A DNA stretch of 5,183 bases from Actinomycetota bacterium (GCA_009702305.1 WLIH01000249.1:1-5183), one strand, 5' to 3'; positions 1-5,183 are shown, counted from the first letter of the stretch. Program-made: numbers and translations. The notes: generated by a model not told the origin, from the letters alone.

Positions 1-978
1 ACTGGCCTGCGACCCGACCGCACCGGAGTGCCGGCCAACTCGGTCTACGACCCGGCCCTCGGCGAGGTCCGCGACATGGACCAGGCCACCGACATCTTGG
101 TCGCGACCGTCATCGAGCGCCTCAACCGGCGCGGCCTCACGACCGGCACGGTGCTCTCGAAGGAGTACCTCTACGGCGTCTTCGGCGAGCGGGCGACCCA
201 CCGGTGGGAGCCGTCGCCGACCCTGCCGATCACCGAGCACGCACCCGACGTCTTCACGATGAACGCCGTCAGCGCGATGCTCGACGAGTTCGACCCGCAT
301 CTGGTCTTCGTCAACCTCGGCGACATCGACCGCTTCGGCCACGCCGACCTCACCGGCACGACGCTGCAGCTCACCCGTCGTCTCGCCCTGGCCGACACCG
401 ACCTGCTCGTCGGGCAGTTCGTCGACGACCTGAAGTCGTCGGGGCGCTGGGAGAGCTCGATGGTGCTGGTCCTGGCCGACCACTCGATGGACTGGTCGAG
501 CTTCGACAAGGTCATCTCCTTGCAGGGATCCTTCGACGCCGACGAGCTGCTCGCCGGCAACGTCGTGATCGCCGACAACGGTGGCGCCGACCTCGTGTAC
601 TGGACCGGACCCGAGCGCGACCGCGCCCGAGCGGTGAAGCGGATCCAGGAGATCGCCGCCGGCACCGAGGGCGTGCTCAAGGCCTGGGACCGGACGGCAC
701 CCTGGCTGCGGTTGGGCCCGAACGCCGGCGACGTGGTGGTCTTCTGCCATGCGGGCTGGCGCTTCTCCGATCCCGACCCCCTCACCTCCAACCCGATCCC
801 CGGCAACCACGGCCACCCGGCGACCCGGCCGATCCCGTTCTTCATCGGAGGCGGGCACCCGCGGGTGCCGCAGGGCGTGACCCGGTCGACCCAGGCGCGC
901 ACGCTCGACGTCGCGCCGACGGTCGCGTCGTTCTTCGGGCTGTCCACCGCGGCCTACGAGGGCCGCGCCCACCTGTGA
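1..978 (+). CDS. alkaline phosphatase family protein (phosphodiesterase/nucleotide pyrophosphatase type), 5' partial
   Basis: This is a metal-dependent hydrolase of the alkaline phosphatase superfamily, likely acting on phosphomonoesters or phosphodiesters; the substrate cannot be told from sequence. The frame is open from base 1, so the gene starts upstream and the GTG at 28 is probably internal. It begins TGLRPDRTGVPANSVYDP, which in this family lies just after the nucleophilic Thr, so the nucleophile and any signal peptide are outside the window. Visible metal-site motifs are NLGDIDRFGH (Asp codons 322 and 328, His codon 340), ADHSMD (Asp 478, His 481) and GNHGHP (His 808 and 814). The C-terminus, TLDVAPTVASFFGL, is the usual closing segment of these enzymes. 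The stop overlaps the start of the Fn3-like gene by 4 bp (GTGA), suggesting one transcript and coupled translation. Family assignment is firm; export is inferred. Confidence 0.9.
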   Translation, partial: TGLRPDRTGVPANSVYDPALGEVRDMDQATDILVATVIERLNRRGLTTGTVLSKEYLYGVFGERATHRWEPSPTLPITEHAPDVFTMNAVSAMLDEFDPHLVFVNLGDIDRFGHADLTGTTLQLTRRLALADTDLLVGQFVDDLKSSGRWESSMVLVLADHSMDWSSFDKVISLQGSFDADELLAGNVVIADNGGADLVYWTGPERDRARAVKRIQEIAAGTEGVLKAWDRTAPWLRLGPNAGDVVVFCHAGWRFSDPDPLTSNPIPGNHGHPATRPIPFFIGGGHPRVPQGVTRSTQARTLDVAPTVASFFGLSTAAYEGRAHL

Positions 979-1376
979 GCCGCATCGGGATCGTGGCGAC
1001 CGTCCTCCTGGTCGCCGGCGTGCACGCGCAGGCGGCTCCGGCGCTCGCCCACTCCGCCGAGGCGGGGAGCCGGCCGGCCCCTGCGACCGACGTCCGAGCG
1101 TCTCGCGGCGAGCTCGGCGAACCACGGACCGTCGTGGTCCGGTGGACAGCGCCGGTCGACGCCGACGTCGTGCCGGTCAAGGAGTACGAGATCCGCATCA
1201 AGAGGGTCAAGGACGATCGGGTGACCTCGTCCGGCCTCATCCGGGTGGGCTGGCGCCAGGACTCGGTCGAGCTGCTGCTCCGGCGCGGCACGAAGTACGC
1301 CTTCGTCGTGGTCCCCCGTACCGCCGACGGCTACTCCCGGCGCTCGACGTTGAGCAACGCGGTCCGGTCGCAGTAG
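975..1376 (+). CDS. small secreted protein with a single fibronectin type III-like domain
   Basis: This encodes a 133-residue protein starting at GTG 975, which overlaps the phosphatase stop. Residues 1-25 look like a Sec signal peptide: a short n-region with Arg3, a hydrophobic core GIVATVLLVAGV at 5-16, and an Ala-rich c-region ending ALA before His26, a plausible signal peptidase I site. Residues about 37-133 have the fibronectin type III pattern: a first strand with DVRAS, a central Trp57 in VVVRWTAP, Tyr71 in KEYEIRIKR, then GTKYAFVVVPRTADGYS and a final LSNAV strand. Such domains usually mediate binding or spacing outside the cell; no catalytic motif is visible. The gene order suggests it works with, or is merely co-expressed with, the phosphatase. 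The open frame extends upstream of 975 inside the phosphatase, but that part is out-of-frame shadow; the signal peptide fixes the start. The partner or ligand is unknown. Confidence 0.78.
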   Translation: MSRIGIVATVLLVAGVHAQAAPALAHSAEAGSRPAPATDVRASRGELGEPRTVVVRWTAPVDADVVPVKEYEIRIKRVKDDRVTSSGLIRVGWRQDSVELLLRRGTKYAFVVVPRTADGYSRRSTLSNAVRSQ

Positions 1377-1384
1377 CGCCGAGA

Positions 1385-1409
1385 CCGCCGCCGGGCCTCA
1401 GGCGGAGGC
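1385..1409. terminator. possible GC-rich hairpin between convergent genes
   Basis: Only 21 bp separate the Fn3-gene stop (1374-1376) from the dinG stop (1398-1400). Two alternative short stems lie here: CCGCC 1385-1389 with GGCGG 1401-1405, or GCCTC 1395-1399 with GAGGC 1405-1409. There is no T-run on either side, so this is at best a T-less actinobacterial-type terminator. Short complementary runs of this size are common at this GC content. Confidence 0.2.
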
Positions 1410-3401
1410 GAGGCGTTTGAGCGCCTTGCGGACCAGGGCCGGGTCGGTGGTCGTCCACATCGGCGGCAGGCTGGCCTTGAGGAACGAGCCGTAGCGCGCC
1501 GTCGCGAGACGCGGGTCGAGCACCGCGACGACGCCGCGGTCGCTGGTCGTGCGGATCAGCCGGCCGGCGCCCTGCGCCATCAGCAGCGCGGCATGCGTGG
1601 CCGCGACCTGCATGAAGCCGTTGCCTCCGGCCTGGTCGGCCGCGCGCTGCCGAGCGCTCATCAGCGGGTCGTCGGGGCGCGGGAAGGGGATCCGGTCGAT
1701 CAGCACCAGCTGACAGGTGTCGCCCGGCACGTCGAGGCCCTGCCACAAGGAGAGGGTGCCGAACAGGCAGGTGTGCGGGTCGTCGACGAACTGCTTGGCG
1801 AGCTCGGGCAGCTGGGCGTCGCCCTGGGCGAGCGTAGTGAGGTGCGGCAGCCGTTGGCGCACCACTTCGGCTGCGGCCTCCGCGGCGCGGCGTGACGAGA
1901 AGAGCCCGAGGGTCCGACCGTCGGCGGCGTCGACCAGGTCGACGATCTCGTCGAGGGTGGCCGCCCCGAGGCCGTCGCGACCCGGCGGCGGCAGGTGGCG
2001 CGCGACGTACAGGATGCCCTGCTGGCCGTAGTCGAACGGGCTGCCGACGTCGATGCCGCGCCACGGCTGCACCCCGTCGGAGCCGGGGACGGCGGAGCCG
2101 ACGCCGAGCCGCTCCGACGGCTTGAGACCGATGCTGGTGGCGAGCGAGGAGAAGTCGCCACCCAGCATCAGGGTGGCGGAGGTGAAGACCACGGTCTTGT
2201 CGGCCAGGAGCTTGTCGCGCATCTGGCCCCAGACCTGGAGCGGAGCCACGCACAGACGTGGGGGGATGCGGTCGGTGCCCTCGGCGAGCCACAGCACGTC
2301 CGCGTCCGACCCGGCCGCCATCCGCTCGGCGATCGCGAACACGTCCTGCACGGATCCGCGCGCCTGGGCGCGGCCGGCGTCGGCCTCCCCGCCGTCCTTG
2401 GACCCGTCCTTCGCCCCGTCCTTCGGGTACGCCGACAGGCACGCCCGAGCGGCGTCGCGCACCAGCTGGAGGGCGTCGCCCAGCTCGTCGGGCATCCGGG
2501 TCAGGTGTCCCGCACCGGTCTCGGCCATGGCGGCGCGGAGCGCGTCGGCCGAGTCGGCCAGGTCGTCGGCCTCGCTGCCGTCGACGTGGCGCTGCGAGCG
2601 GCGCGCGGCCCGCTCGACGTCGCTGACGCTGAGCTCGTCGGTGGCGGCCTGGGTGACGCGAGCGGTCAGCTCGTGCGCCTCGTCGATCACGACGGCGTCG
2701 TAGTCGGGGATCATCGGCACGCCCTCGATGGCGTCGATGGCCAGCAGCGAGTGGTTGGTGATGATCAGGTGCGATCGCTGCGCCTTCTCGCGGGCGAGCT
2801 CGACGAAGCACTCCTGCCCGAAGGGGCACTTGCTCGCGCCGAGGCAGTCGCGGTGGCTGACGCTGACCTGTCGCCACTCCCGGTCGGTGTGGCGCGGGGC
2901 CGCGTCGCGCTCCCCCGTGCCGCGACCGGTCGCCTCCTCCTCGGCCCAGGCCCGCAGCTCGAGCACCTTCTGGGCCATCGACCCCTCGGGCAGCTGGACG
3001 AGCGCGCCCTGGTCGTCGGGGACGCCCTCGCGGATGCGGTGCAGGCAGGCGTAGTTGGAGCGGCCCTTGAGCACGGCGTACGACGTGTCGATGCCGGGCA
3101 CATCCTTGATCGCCTCGACCAGGCGCGGCAGGTCCCGCTCGACGAGCTGGTGCTGCAGGGCGAGGGTCGCCGTGGCGATCACGACCCGGTCGTCGTTCAT
3201 CAGGGCCGGCACGAGGTAGGCCAGGGACTTGCCGGTGCCGGTGCCGGCCTGGACGAGGAGGTGCTCCTCGTCGGCGAGCGCGGCGGCGACGGCCTGCGCC
3301 ATCTGCACCTGGCCGTCGCGCTGTTGACCACCGAGCGCCCCCACCGCCTGCGCGAGCACCTGGGCGACCGGGCTCGCGGCGGGATCGGGGGTGTCGGACA
3401 C
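1398..3401 (-). CDS. dinG: DinG/XPD-family ATP-dependent Fe-S DNA helicase
   Basis: This is a 667-residue superfamily 2 helicase of the DinG/XPD group. Known members unwind DNA 5' to 3' using ATP and resolve repair or transcription-replication intermediates in the cytoplasm. Visible motifs in order: Q-motif-like segment near residues 26-34; Walker A AGTGTGKS at 52-59; four cysteines at 119, 186, 192 and 198, spaced as a [4Fe-4S] domain; DEAH box at 240-243; TSAT motif III at 407-410; GTLSLWQGLDVPG at 548-560; and motif VI QGAGRLIRTTSDRG at 610-623. All key residues appear intact. The start is the GTG at 3399-3401: an in-frame TAA at 3411-3413 leaves only three codons upstream. No Shine-Dalgarno of note precedes it, and TAAGGT lies six bases ahead, suggesting a leaderless mRNA. 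I saw no CGAACN4GTTCG-type LexA box nearby. Oddity: a KDGA-KDGS-KDGG repeat at residues 327-338. The gene faces the Fn3 gene tail to tail and the alpha/beta hydrolase head to head. Confidence 0.93.
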   Translation of the reverse strand: MSDTPDPAASPVAQVLAQAVGALGGQQRDGQVQMAQAVAAALADEEHLLVQAGTGTGKSLAYLVPALMNDDRVVIATATLALQHQLVERDLPRLVEAIKDVPGIDTSYAVLKGRSNYACLHRIREGVPDDQGALVQLPEGSMAQKVLELRAWAEEEATGRGTGERDAAPRHTDREWRQVSVSHRDCLGASKCPFGQECFVELAREKAQRSHLIITNHSLLAIDAIEGVPMIPDYDAVVIDEAHELTARVTQAATDELSVSDVERAARRSQRHVDGSEADDLADSADALRAAMAETGAGHLTRMPDELGDALQLVRDAARACLSAYPKDGAKDGSKDGGEADAGRAQARGSVQDVFAIAERMAAGSDADVLWLAEGTDRIPPRLCVAPLQVWGQMRDKLLADKTVVFTSATLMLGGDFSSLATSIGLKPSERLGVGSAVPGSDGVQPWRGIDVGSPFDYGQQGILYVARHLPPPGRDGLGAATLDEIVDLVDAADGRTLGLFSSRRAAEAAAEVVRQRLPHLTTLAQGDAQLPELAKQFVDDPHTCLFGTLSLWQGLDVPGDTCQLVLIDRIPFPRPDDPLMSARQRAADQAGGNGFMQVAATHAALLMAQGAGRLIRTTSDRGVVAVLDPRLATARYGSFLKASLPPMWTTTDPALVRKALKRLASA
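2392..2427 (-). repeat. three 12-bp tandem units encoding KDG-x repeats within dinG
   Basis: Three adjacent 12-bp units begin CCGTCCTT on the plus strand at 2392, 2404 and 2416; they differ only in the last four bases. On the coding strand they give Lys-Asp-Gly-X three times (X = Ala, Ser, Gly) at residues 327-338 of the helicase. The segment lies between the DEAH box and the TSAT motif, and is probably a flexible, charged surface loop expanded by slippage. Confidence 0.8.
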
Positions 3402-3407
3402 CCGAGA

Positions 3408-3413
3408 ACCTTA
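3408..3413 (-). promoter_or_regulatory. putative -10 box of a leaderless dinG promoter
   Basis: On the minus strand TAAGGT fits the actinobacterial TANNNT -10 consensus and is followed by six bases and then the GTG start at 3401. This spacing puts transcription initiation at or next to the start codon. No clear -35 hexamer is visible. The AAGG inside it could alternatively act as a weak Shine-Dalgarno. Confidence 0.5.
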
Positions 3414-3417
3414 GTGG

Positions 3418-3432
3418 GGCAGCGATGCTGCC
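3418..3432. promoter_or_regulatory. short palindrome between divergent promoters, candidate operator
   Basis: GGCAGC at 3418-3423 and GCTGCC at 3427-3432 form a perfect 6-bp inverted repeat around GAT. It sits between the two divergent -10 boxes, covering the spacer region of the dinG promoter and the expected -35 position of the hydrolase promoter. That location suits a dimeric regulator. The arms are short and G/C-rich, so chance is a real alternative. Confidence 0.25.
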
Positions 3433-3452
3433 GCCGCCGTCGCCCACAGCCG

Positions 3453-3458
3453 TAGGCT
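3453..3458 (+). promoter_or_regulatory. putative -10 box of a leaderless alpha/beta hydrolase promoter
   Basis: TAGGCT matches TANNNT and lies seven bases before the ATG at 3466. No Shine-Dalgarno is present in those seven bases (CGCCCGC). This is the standard layout of leaderless actinobacterial mRNAs, where the A of ATG is the first transcribed base. No recognisable -35 is seen. Confidence 0.55.
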
Positions 3459-3465
3459 CGCCCGC

Positions 3466-4356
3466 ATGGCAGAACACCTGACGGTGACCACTCCCGACGG
3501 ACGCTCGCTGGAGGTGCTGGAGGGCGGCGACCCCGGCGGCTTCCCCTGGTTGTTCTACAACGGCACGCCCACGGCCGCCGTGCCCGACCCGGAGACCGAG
3601 GAGATCGCTCTCCGGCTCGGTCTGCGGATGATCAGCTACTCCCGGCCCGGGTACGGCGCCTCGACCCCGTGGCCGCGCCCCGGCGTCCGGGTGGCCGACG
3701 ACGTGCCCGACGCGGTCGCGGTGCTCGACCATCTCGGCGTGGACGACTTCGTGACCTTGGGCTGGTCGGGGGGCGGGCCGCGAGCGTTGGGCTGCGCCGC
3801 CCTGCTGCCCGCACGCTGCCGCGCGGCCGCGACGCTCGCCGGGGTCGGTCCCTCGGACGCCGCCGACCTCGACTTCACCGCGGGCATGGCTCCCGAGAAC
3901 GTCGCCGAGTTCGCCGCCGCGGCCGCCGGTCCCGAGGCCTACGCCGCCCTGCTCGAGGAGGTGCTGCCGCCGATGGCCGCCGCCACCCCGGAGGAGATCG
4001 CGACGGCCATGGGCGAGCTGGTCACCCCCGTCGACGCGGCCGCCGTCACCGGCGCCTTCGCCGAGCGGCTGGTCGCGACGTTCCGCCACGCCATCGCCCA
4101 GGGCGTCGTCGGCGCGCGCGACGACGGCCTCGCCATCATGGCGCCGTGGGGCTTCGACGTGACGGCCATCCGGGTGCCGGTCGCGGTCTGGCAGGGACGT
4201 CAGGACGCGATGGTGCCCTTCGCCCACGGCGAGTGGCTCGCGGCCAACGTGGCCGGCGCGCGGGCCCACCTCTTCGAGGACGAGGGTCACCTCTCCCTCG
4301 GCCTGCGCCTGGAGGAGATCCTCACCGATCTGGTCGGCCTGGCCGGCCTTCGCTGA
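3466..4356 (+). CDS. alpha/beta fold hydrolase
   Basis: This is a complete 296-residue alpha/beta hydrolase, probably a cytoplasmic esterase or related enzyme; no signal peptide is present and the substrate is unknown. The catalytic set is visible: the nucleophile elbow GWSGGG with Ser101, the acid Asp247 in GRQDAMVP, and the base His275 in EDEGHLSL. The oxyanion-loop segment reads YNGTP at 31-35, where many relatives have HGTP. SRPGYGAS at 59-66 is a typical core motif. The Ala-rich stretch around residues 130-230 would be the helical cap that shapes the pocket. Length is normal for the family. ATG 3466 is favoured by the leaderless-type -10 box just upstream. It diverges from dinG across 64 bp. 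Its stop is followed, in the same frame and with no other stop, by the NuoF-like fragment 51 bp later, so the downstream genes may be transcribed from this promoter. Confidence 0.88.
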   Translation: MAEHLTVTTPDGRSLEVLEGGDPGGFPWLFYNGTPTAAVPDPETEEIALRLGLRMISYSRPGYGASTPWPRPGVRVADDVPDAVAVLDHLGVDDFVTLGWSGGGPRALGCAALLPARCRAAATLAGVGPSDAADLDFTAGMAPENVAEFAAAAAGPEAYAALLEEVLPPMAAATPEEIATAMGELVTPVDAAAVTGAFAERLVATFRHAIAQGVVGARDDGLAIMAPWGFDVTAIRVPVAVWQGRQDAMVPFAHGEWLAANVAGARAHLFEDEGHLSLGLRLEEILTDLVGLAGLR

Positions 4357-4407
4357 CAGACGTCATCAGTCCTCGGAACTGAGCTCGAACGCTGGGGTCT
4401 GCTCGAC

Positions 4408-4704
4408 GTGACGGCGAGCATCGTGGAGTATCTCGCCGGCCAGACGGCGCGCCGCTGCGGCCCATGTTTCAACGGCTTGCCAGCGCTGGCCGACGCCGTG
4501 CGGGGGTTGGTCGATGCCCGGCCAGGGTCACGCGAGCGAGCCGTGGCGCTGGTCGGTCTGGTGGAGGGGCGCGGAGCATGCGCCCATCCGGACGGCACCG
4601 TCCGGATGGTGCGTTCGCTCATGTCGACCTTCGACCATGAGGTCGAGGCCCACGCCCGCGGGGGCTGCTCGAGCTCCGGACATCTGCTGCAGGCACGTCG
4701 ATGA
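4408..4704 (+). CDS. NuoF-like Fe-S binding C-terminal domain protein, probably 5'-truncated remnant
   Basis: This 98-residue product resembles only the C-terminal Fe-S binding region of NuoF-like NADH/flavin oxidoreductases. The recognisable core is YLAGQTARRCGPCFNGLPAL (Cys17, Cys20), then GRGACAHPDGTVRMVRS (Cys58), then an EVEAHARGGC ending (Cys87). Complex I NuoF has a third Cys in the first motif (CxxCxxC); here that place is Gly, so full cluster binding is uncertain. The FMN/NADH-binding and SLBB domains of the full-length family are absent. No ATG, GTG or TTG occurs in frame between the hydrolase stop and GTG 4408, and there is only a poorly placed GGGG as a Shine-Dalgarno. I infer a gene that lost its 5' part, although a functional stand-alone domain is possible. 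Its last codons overlap the ferredoxin start by ATGA, as expected for an electron-transfer operon. Confidence 0.6.
   Translation: MTASIVEYLAGQTARRCGPCFNGLPALADAVRGLVDARPGSRERAVALVGLVEGRGACAHPDGTVRMVRSLMSTFDHEVEAHARGGCSSSGHLLQARR
4584..4609. repeat. perfect 12-bp inverted repeat (hairpin) in the NuoF-like fragment
   Basis: CCATCCGGACGG at 4584-4595 and CCGTCCGGATGG at 4598-4609 are exact reverse complements separated by two bases. In RNA this would fold as about an 11-bp stem with a GCAC tetraloop. CGC 4581-4583 and GCG 4611-4613 can extend it across a bulged T at 4610. It lies inside the codons for HPDGTVRMV, so part of the symmetry reflects the conserved protein motif. No T-run follows. Confidence 0.75.
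4618..4641. repeat. second imperfect hairpin next to the first
   Basis: CTCATG 4618-4623 pairs with CATGAG 4636-4641, and TCGA 4624-4627 pairs with TCGA 4631-4634, with C4635 bulged and a CCT loop. This gives about ten base pairs, four bases after the preceding hairpin and about 60 bases before the ferredoxin start. Confidence 0.5.
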
Positions 4705-4898
4705 CGGTCCGTCTCCGGGTCGACTGGCCTGATTGCCGCGCCCATGGCCTGTGCCATGAACTGCTGCCCGAGATCATCGATCTGGACGAGTGGGGCTACC
4801 CGTTGGTGCGAGGTGATGTCACCGACGCCCTGCTGGCCGACGCCCACGCGGCTGCTCGCGCCTGCCCCCGGCTCGCCCTTCACCTGATCCGGAGTTGA
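4701..4898 (+). CDS. small ferredoxin ([3Fe-4S] or [4Fe-4S] type)
   Basis: This is a 65-residue soluble electron carrier of the short actinobacterial ferredoxin family that often serves cytochromes P450 or flavin oxidoreductases. The N-terminal VRLRVDWPDCRAHGLC carries Cys12 and Cys18 with His15 where an eight-Fe-type ferredoxin would have its second Cys; the last ligand is Cys55 in ACP. Three Cys with a non-Cys second site suggests a [3Fe-4S] cluster, or a [4Fe-4S] cluster with another ligand. ELLPEIIDLDEWGYP at 20-34 is the usual linking segment. The ATG overlaps the upstream stop (ATGA), and AGG at 4691-4693 is a weak Shine-Dalgarno. The neighbouring NuoF-like fragment suggests a redox partner that has been truncated. 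Third positions are less G/C-rich than in the hydrolase gene (GAT, CAT, GAA, CCT, TTG, CGA codons occur). No P450 gene is in the window. Confidence 0.85.
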   Translation: MTVRLRVDWPDCRAHGLCHELLPEIIDLDEWGYPLVRGDVTDALLADAHAAARACPRLALHLIRS

Positions 4899-4921
4899 GT
4901 GGACTCAGCGAGCCAACTCCG
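4890..4921. terminator. possible bidirectional terminator stem-loop between convergent genes
   Basis: CGGAGTTG at 4890-4897 and CAACTCCG at 4914-4921 form a perfect 8-bp stem with a 16-base loop. The stems overlap the final codons of the ferredoxin gene and the SGNH gene, and both stop codons lie in or at the edge of the loop. Its symmetry would serve both strands. There is no T-tract, so this would be a T-less terminator or only an RNA-end stabiliser. Confidence 0.4.
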
Positions 4922-5183
4922 CCGCGACCGCACGGCCGAAGGCGAGGTGACCGGCCTCGGTCAGGTGCAACCGGTCGTCGAGGTAGTCGAGACGCAGGTC
5001 GTACGTCGACAGGTACGTGAGGCCGGCCCGCGCGCAGAGCCGGGCGAGCAGCGCGTCGATCCGGACCATCGCCGGCGCCCGACTCGGCGCGGCTGCCGGA
5101 CCGACGACCAGCGCCTCGTGCCCGTCGAGGCCCGCGACGAGCAGCGCGAAGCCCGCGCGGATCTCGGCGTCGCTCGCCTCCTC
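4905..5183 (-). CDS. SGNH/GDSL-family hydrolase, C-terminal part only
   Basis: Reading the minus strand from the right edge gives 92 residues in an open frame, ending at the TGA complementary to 4905-4907. The start is beyond base 5183. The decisive motif is DDRLHLTEAGHLAFG at fragment residues 69-83, containing the Asp-x-x-His (Asp70, His73) that completes the catalytic site in SGNH hydrolases, followed by the usual amphipathic helix AVAAELAR. Before it, EALVVGPAAAP is the central strand leading to the oxyanion region in this fold, and ICARAGLTYLSTYD-like text (actual LCARAGLTYLSTYD) precedes the motif. The Ser nucleophile and Gly/Asn blocks are outside the window. Members are esterases, lipases or acyltransferases; the substrate is unknown. 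The gene converges on the ferredoxin gene with six bases between the stops. Confidence 0.82.
   Translation of the reverse strand, partial: EEASDAEIRAGFALLVAGLDGHEALVVGPAAAPSRAPAMVRIDALLARLCARAGLTYLSTYDLRLDYLDDRLHLTEAGHLAFGRAVAAELAR

Noticed and set aside
204..974. Upstream extension of the Fn3-like gene inside the phosphatase gene
   Set aside because: The extension is Arg/Pro-rich shadow sequence of the phosphatase, while a signal peptide begins exactly at GTG 975.
960..990. Possible frameshift that would fuse the phosphatase and the Fn3-like protein
   Set aside because: The second protein has its own signal peptide and a standard GTGA overlap, so two genes explain the sequence better.
1995..3455. 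486-codon plus-strand open frame antisense to dinG
   Set aside because: No recognisable domain, and dinG has a full, ordered motif set on the other strand.
1237..4290. 1017-codon open frame on the minus strand, spanning dinG and the hydrolase
   Set aside because: Its product is Arg/Gly/Pro-rich low-complexity sequence without domains and it overlaps two well-supported genes in other frames; long shadow frames are expected at this GC content.
4357..4407. Terminator hairpin after the hydrolase stop (CAGT/ACTG, or CAGAC/GTCTG)
   Set aside because: Stems are only four or five pairs, with a small or distant partner and no T-run.
4384..4408. CGAAC near 4386 as half of a LexA/SOS box
   Set aside because: There is no GTTCG partner at the required spacing, and it is far from dinG.
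4287..4883. 198-codon minus-strand open frame opposite the NuoF-like fragment and ferredoxin
   Set aside because: No family resemblance; the plus strand carries recognisable Fe-S motifs and an ATGA overlap.

Overview
The window is GC-rich throughout, with third codon positions almost always G or C, GTG starts, 4-bp stop/start overlaps and TANNNT boxes a few bases ahead of start codons. This points to a high-GC actinobacterium. The protein styles resemble Nocardioides and relatives (Nocardioidaceae), but that genus-level guess rests on remembered similarity, not on a search.

Layout, left to right. (1) Bases 1-978, plus: the 3' part of a metal-dependent alkaline-phosphatase/nucleotide-pyrophosphatase superfamily protein; the start lies outside the window. 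(2) Bases 975-1376, plus: a small secreted protein with one fibronectin type III-like domain, coupled to the phosphatase by a GTGA overlap. (3) Bases 1398-3401, minus: a complete DinG/XPD-type Fe-S helicase, convergent with the Fn3 gene. (4) Bases 3402-3465: a 64-bp divergent promoter region with a leaderless-type -10 box for each flanking gene and a short palindrome between them. (5) Bases 3466-4356, plus: a complete alpha/beta hydrolase. (6) Bases 4408-4704, plus: a short protein matching only the C-terminal Fe-S part of NuoF-like oxidoreductases, probably a 5'-truncated remnant. (7) Bases 4701-4898, plus: a small [3Fe-4S]/[4Fe-4S] ferredoxin overlapping gene 6 by ATGA. (8) Bases 4905-5183, minus: the C-terminal end of an SGNH/GDSL hydrolase that runs off the right edge and converges on the ferredoxin.

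How they fit together. The phosphatase and Fn3 protein look like a two-gene exported unit. DinG is a stand-alone DNA-repair-type helicase. The NuoF-like piece and ferredoxin form the tail of an electron-transfer operon whose upstream part is missing, with the alpha/beta hydrolase now in its place. No gap over 300 bases lacks a gene. I found no tRNA, rRNA, CRISPR array or insertion sequence. The best leads are the NuoF-like truncation junction, two adjacent hairpins inside that remnant, and the symmetric divergent promoter. I see no convincing new multi-gene system.
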